From: an uncultured Clostridia bacterium
GTDB taxonomy: Bacteria; Bacillota; Clostridia; Oscillospirales; Acutalibacteraceae
Length of the DNA: 8,914 nucleotides
Assembly: GCA_947168785.1 (NCBI GenBank)
Contig: CAMVNL010000058.1
Span: 1-8,914, forward strand
Direction: 5' to 3'
This document shows positions 6,481 to 8,914 of this stretch, piece by piece. The stretch's first letter is position 1. Each line of letters begins with the position of its first letter. The notes below the pieces were generated by a model. It was not told where the DNA came from. It saw nothing but the letters and a program-made list of their open reading frames with translations, and ran no database searches. A program made the position numbers and the translations under genes.

Positions 6481-6861
6481 TTATTCCTTTGAGGACTTGA
6501 CCTTGCCCACCACGTCGGTGAACTTGTCGATCACGTCGGGCACCATGTTGACGATCCGCTCGGCCGCGTTGTCGTTGGCGGTGATGTGCTTCAGCGTCAC
6601 TTCGCCGTTCTTGAGCACGAGGAAGGCCACGGGATTGATGGTGATACCCGCGCCGCCGCCTCCGCCGAAGAGCTGGACGTTGTTCTTGGACGGAAAATCG
6701 GAGCCGCCGGAGGCAAAGCCGTAGGTGACCTTGGACACCGGAATGACGGTGATATCGTCAGAGAGCACGATGGGCTCGCCGACGATGGTGCTGACGTCAA
6801 CCAGCTGACGGACTTTCTCGATCGTTGTTGACAGGATTCCTGCCGCTGTCTGATCCTTCAT
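6481..6861 (-). CDS. ytfJ: Sporulation protein YtfJ (GerW family)
   Basis: YtfJ/GerW proteins are made in spore-forming Firmicutes; in B. subtilis the protein is found in spores and affects germination, but its biochemical action is not known. From the chosen ATG the product has 126 residues. The family motifs are PVSKVTYGFASGGSDF (41-56) and FGGGGGAGITINPVAFLVL (65-83), the latter a glycine-rich loop followed by a hydrophobic strand. It starts MKDQTAAGIL. Another in-frame ATG lies at 6870, but the AAGGAAG ribosome site at 6871-6877 would be only about 2 nt from it, while it sits about 9 nt from the ATG at 6861. Its first 65 bases overlap the end of the YtfI-like gene in another frame. The pair ytfI-ytfJ is also adjacent in B. 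subtilis. No terminator follows. Confidence 0.94.
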   Translation of the reverse strand: MKDQTAAGILSTTIEKVRQLVDVSTIVGEPIVLSDDITVIPVSKVTYGFASGGSDFPSKNNVQLFGGGGGAGITINPVAFLVLKNGEVTLKHITANDNAAERIVNMVPDVIDKFTDVVGKVKSSKE

Positions 6862-7588
6862 GGGATTCATCTTCCTTTTCTATCGTTATATTTTCTTTTT
6901 CTGCGTTTTTGTCTTTTTTCGGCAGAAAAATTTTGACAAGCATGCCGAGCAGCACCCTGAACACCAGCCGGAATACCAGCAGCAGGGTAATGCCCGTGAC
7001 GTAAATGGGATAAACGTGGAACTTCACGAAAAACGACACGCGGCTGAACCGGGCCAGATAATCGGGATAGACGTTCACGTCGTACTTTTTGATCTTACAC
7101 TTTGACGCCAGCGCCCCCAGCAGCGGGAACAGCGCGGAGCAGACCTCGCCGTAGTAGATCGCCGTTGCGGCGGCGTCCCCCTTGGTGCAGCCCACGTCAA
7201 GGTACAGCTCTTCGATCACCACCGCGCGGATCAACCCGCCGAAGAAGGAATTCAGGTAAGAAACGGTCTTGCGCGCCAGCTCCAGCAGCCCGTCCACGCC
7301 GTGGGTCCGGTAGAGGATATGCAGCAGGCCTTCCTTCTTTTCGGTTTGGGCAGGCTTTTCCTCCTCCGGCTTCTCTTCCTTGGGAGGTTCTTCCTCTTTG
7401 GGCGCTTTCTTCTTCGGCGCTTTGGGCGCAGCCGGGTACAGCGGCACCTTCAGGAACAGCCACCGCAGCGTGACGTGGGTATCATCGTCTGAGTATTCGA
7501 CTTCAATCAGCAGCCTGATGCAGAGCGCCAGAACGATCAGCGCCAAGATGCCCAGCAGCGTCCAGCCGATAATTTTCAGAACGATCAC
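6797..7588 (-). CDS. DUF2953 membrane protein, YtfI-like
   Basis: This is a 263-residue protein of the DUF2953 family, of unknown biochemical function, whose B. subtilis relative YtfI is encoded next to YtfJ. A transmembrane helix spans about residues 5-27. After a short segment comes a charged Lys/Glu/Pro-rich linker (about 53-86). The family motif CTKGDAAATAIYYGEVCSA is at 134-152, VNVYPDY is at 171-177, and a second hydrophobic helix covers about 194-221. The tail (222-263) is hydrophilic and acidic. The start is GTG, with GGAGG 7 nt upstream, 27 bp after the scpB stop. The last 21 codons overlap ytfJ in a different frame, which couples the two genes closely. A role with YtfJ during sporulation is likely from context only; the linker suggests an exposed, flexible region near the membrane. 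Confidence 0.88.
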   Translation of the reverse strand: MIVLKIIGWTLLGILALIVLALCIRLLIEVEYSDDDTHVTLRWLFLKVPLYPAAPKAPKKKAPKEEEPPKEEKPEEEKPAQTEKKEGLLHILYRTHGVDGLLELARKTVSYLNSFFGGLIRAVVIEELYLDVGCTKGDAAATAIYYGEVCSALFPLLGALASKCKIKKYDVNVYPDYLARFSRVSFFVKFHVYPIYVTGITLLLVFRLVFRVLLGMLVKIFLPKKDKNAEKENITIEKEDESHEGSDSGRNPVNNDRESPSAG

Positions 7589-7615
7589 TCGCTCACCTCC
7601 GTAATAGGGTTCCGG

Positions 7616-8206
7616 TCACAGAATGGACATCTGGCCGGCGGGTACGTTTTCATCCTTCTGGATATTCTCCAGCGCGGCGGCCGCCGCCTTGGTGTCGGGG
7701 ATATCCGGCAGCTCCGCCAGCGTCGACATGCAGAAGCACTTCAGAAATTCCGCTGTGGTACAGTATATCAAAGGACGGCCGGGCAAGTCAAGCCTGCCGC
7801 ACTCCTCCACCAGCTGACGCTGACAGAGGGTGTTCAGCACGCCGCCGCAGTCAACACCCCGCACCTGCTCGATAAAGGAGCGGGTCACCGGCTGATTGTA
7901 GGCCACGATGGCCAGCACCTCAAAGGCCGCGGGAGAAAGAGGCTGGTTCTTCTTCAGGTCCAGCACGCTTCTCACCGCCTCCGCATAGGCGGGCCGGGTG
8001 GCGAACTGCACCTGCGAGCCGAGGCACAGCAGCTCCACCGCGCTGCCCCGCTCGTCGTAGTCGTCTTTGATCTCGTTGATCAGCGCGTCAAGCCTTTCGG
8101 GGGAGCAGCCCAGCACCTCGATCAGCCGCAGCCGCTCCACAGGCTCGCCGGAGGCAAAGATGATGGCCTCCACCGTGCTTTTCATATTCATGGTATGTTC
8201 AGTCAA
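7616..8206 (-). CDS. scpB: Segregation and condensation protein B
   Basis: ScpB is a dimeric winged-helix protein that binds ScpA and completes the SMC-ScpAB condensin, which organises and separates the chromosome. From the chosen start the product has 196 residues. Motifs typical of the family are TVEAIIFASGEPV (11-23), LSPAAFEVLAIVAYNQPVTR (90-109), IEQVRGVDC (112-120) and GRPLIYCTTAEFL (143-155). The start is uncertain. A TTG at 8206 has AAGGAG 9 nt upstream and overlaps scpA by 8 bp. ATG codons at 8191 and 8185 have no good ribosome site, and an upstream TTG at 8242 has none either. The hydrophilic tail after residue 170 ends in PAGQMSIL. It lies directly after scpA, the usual arrangement in Firmicutes. 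Confidence 0.95.
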   Translation of the reverse strand: MTEHTMNMKSTVEAIIFASGEPVERLRLIEVLGCSPERLDALINEIKDDYDERGSAVELLCLGSQVQFATRPAYAEAVRSVLDLKKNQPLSPAAFEVLAIVAYNQPVTRSFIEQVRGVDCGGVLNTLCQRQLVEECGRLDLPGRPLIYCTTAEFLKCFCMSTLAELPDIPDTKAAAAALENIQKDENVPAGQMSIL

Positions 8207-8914
8207 AATCAAGCTCTCCTTCCGGGATCTTAATGAGCTCAACCGTCATATCGTCGCCGTCGCCTTCAAGATGCACGTGGTTGGTCTTGGCCAGCTCCAG
8301 CACCGCCAAAAAGGCGGCCACCAAGTCGGAGCGGCTCTCCGACTGACGGTAGATCTCCGAAAGCCGCTGTTTTTTCACCTGCGTGAGCCGGGTGACGATG
8401 GAATTGATCTTGTGGGACACAGAGACGATCTTTTTCGCCACGATGGTGCGGAAGGCGTCCAGGGGCGGCGGTATCTTCCGCAGCCGCTTGCCCACCACCC
8501 GCATATAGGCGTCCAGCAGCTCCAGCGGGTCGTGCACCCGGGTGTATTTCATATCGCTCTTGAAGGGCTGCATGGGGCGGGCATAGGCGTTGAAGCCCTG
8601 GGTACGCTGGGACAGCTCCTGGGCCACGCGCTTGCACTCGGCGTATTCGATCAGCTCGCCCGACAGCTCCCGGCGGAGCTGCTCCCCCTCCTCCTGCCGC
8701 GGCAGAAGGGAGATGGTCTTGATGTGTACCAGCCGGGCCGCCATTTCCAGAAACTCGCTGGCCACCTCCAGATCCGCCTCCTTCATCTGACGGATATAGG
8801 CGGTGTACTGCTCCACCAGCTCCACAATGGGGATATCGTAAATATTCAGTTTGTGCTTGGTGATCAGGAACAGCAGCAGGTCCATGGGACCCTCGAAGTC
8901 CTTGATCTTATATT
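8199..8914 (-). CDS. scpA: Segregation and condensation protein A, 5' end cut by window edge
   Basis: ScpA is the kleisin that bridges the two heads of the SMC dimer and binds a ScpB dimer, forming the bacterial condensin ring. The frame stays open to the window edge. Upstream of the ATG at 8885 it reads YKIKDFEGP, so that ATG is internal: the family signature FEGPMDLLLFLI spans it. Only about 5-10 N-terminal residues are missing from the 237 seen. The N-terminal helical domain contains KLNIYDIPI and a segment ending AARLVHIKTISLLPRQEE. The C-terminal winged-helix domain contains SRSDLVAAFLAVLELAK, which binds the SMC head. The stop overlaps the chosen scpB start, and the end of the gene contains the scpB ribosome site. 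Confidence 0.96.
   Translation of the reverse strand, partial: YKIKDFEGPMDLLLFLITKHKLNIYDIPIVELVEQYTAYIRQMKEADLEVASEFLEMAARLVHIKTISLLPRQEEGEQLRRELSGELIEYAECKRVAQELSQRTQGFNAYARPMQPFKSDMKYTRVHDPLELLDAYMRVVGKRLRKIPPPLDAFRTIVAKKIVSVSHKINSIVTRLTQVKKQRLSEIYRQSESRSDLVAAFLAVLELAKTNHVHLEGDGDDMTVELIKIPEGELDFD
8216..8221 (-). promoter_or_regulatory. Ribosome binding site for scpB, inside scpA
   Basis: AAGGAG on the minus strand lies in the last codons of scpA, 9 nt before the TTG at 8206. No other candidate scpB start has a comparable site, so this decides the start choice. Its position within scpA implies coupled translation of the two partners. Confidence 0.6.

Overview
The window is a block of core chromosomal genes from a spore-forming Firmicute. 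It is most likely a high-G+C member of the Clostridia (Oscillospirales/Ruminococcaceae type). Three things point there: the gene families and their order (scpA-scpB-ytfI-like-ytfJ-rluB followed by yicC-remA-gmk-rpoZ-priA-def-fmt), a sporulation protein of the YtfJ/GerW family, and a base composition near 60% G+C by eye. All twelve genes lie on the minus strand, so transcription runs from high to low coordinates. There are no RNA genes, mobile elements, phage genes or CRISPR arrays that I can support.

Reading in the direction of transcription, the first half (8914 to 5597) holds scpA (cut at its 5' end by the window edge), scpB, a DUF2953 membrane protein (YtfI-like), ytfJ and rluB. ScpA and ScpB are the kleisin and the winged-helix partner of the SMC condensin. 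The YtfI-like protein and YtfJ form a conserved pair linked to sporulation. RluB is a 23S rRNA pseudouridine synthase. The second half (5575 to 1) holds yicC/yloC (endoribonuclease family), remA, gmk, rpoZ, priA, def and fmt (cut at its 3' end by the window edge). This is the well-known Firmicute run joining RNA turnover, biofilm regulation, GTP supply, RNA polymerase omega, replication restart and N-formyl-methionine handling.

Genes are packed tightly. Most gaps are under 30 bp, and several genes overlap: scpA/scpB, YtfI-like/ytfJ by 65 bp, gmk/rpoZ by 14 bp, and def/fmt at TGATG. Nearly every gene has its own Shine-Dalgarno sequence, often inside the end of the gene before it, so the block looks like one long operon with translational coupling. 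The only real spacer is 155 bp between ytfJ and rluB (6326-6480). It is rich in small inverted repeats and contains a 37-codon ORF. It is the one part of the window that ordinary housekeeping genes do not explain.

I did not find a new defence, metabolic or mobile system. The points most worth a second look are the structured ytfJ-rluB spacer, a possible pairing switch over the rluB start, the long YtfI-like/ytfJ overlap, and the direct joining of two neighbourhoods that are separate in Bacillus subtilis.
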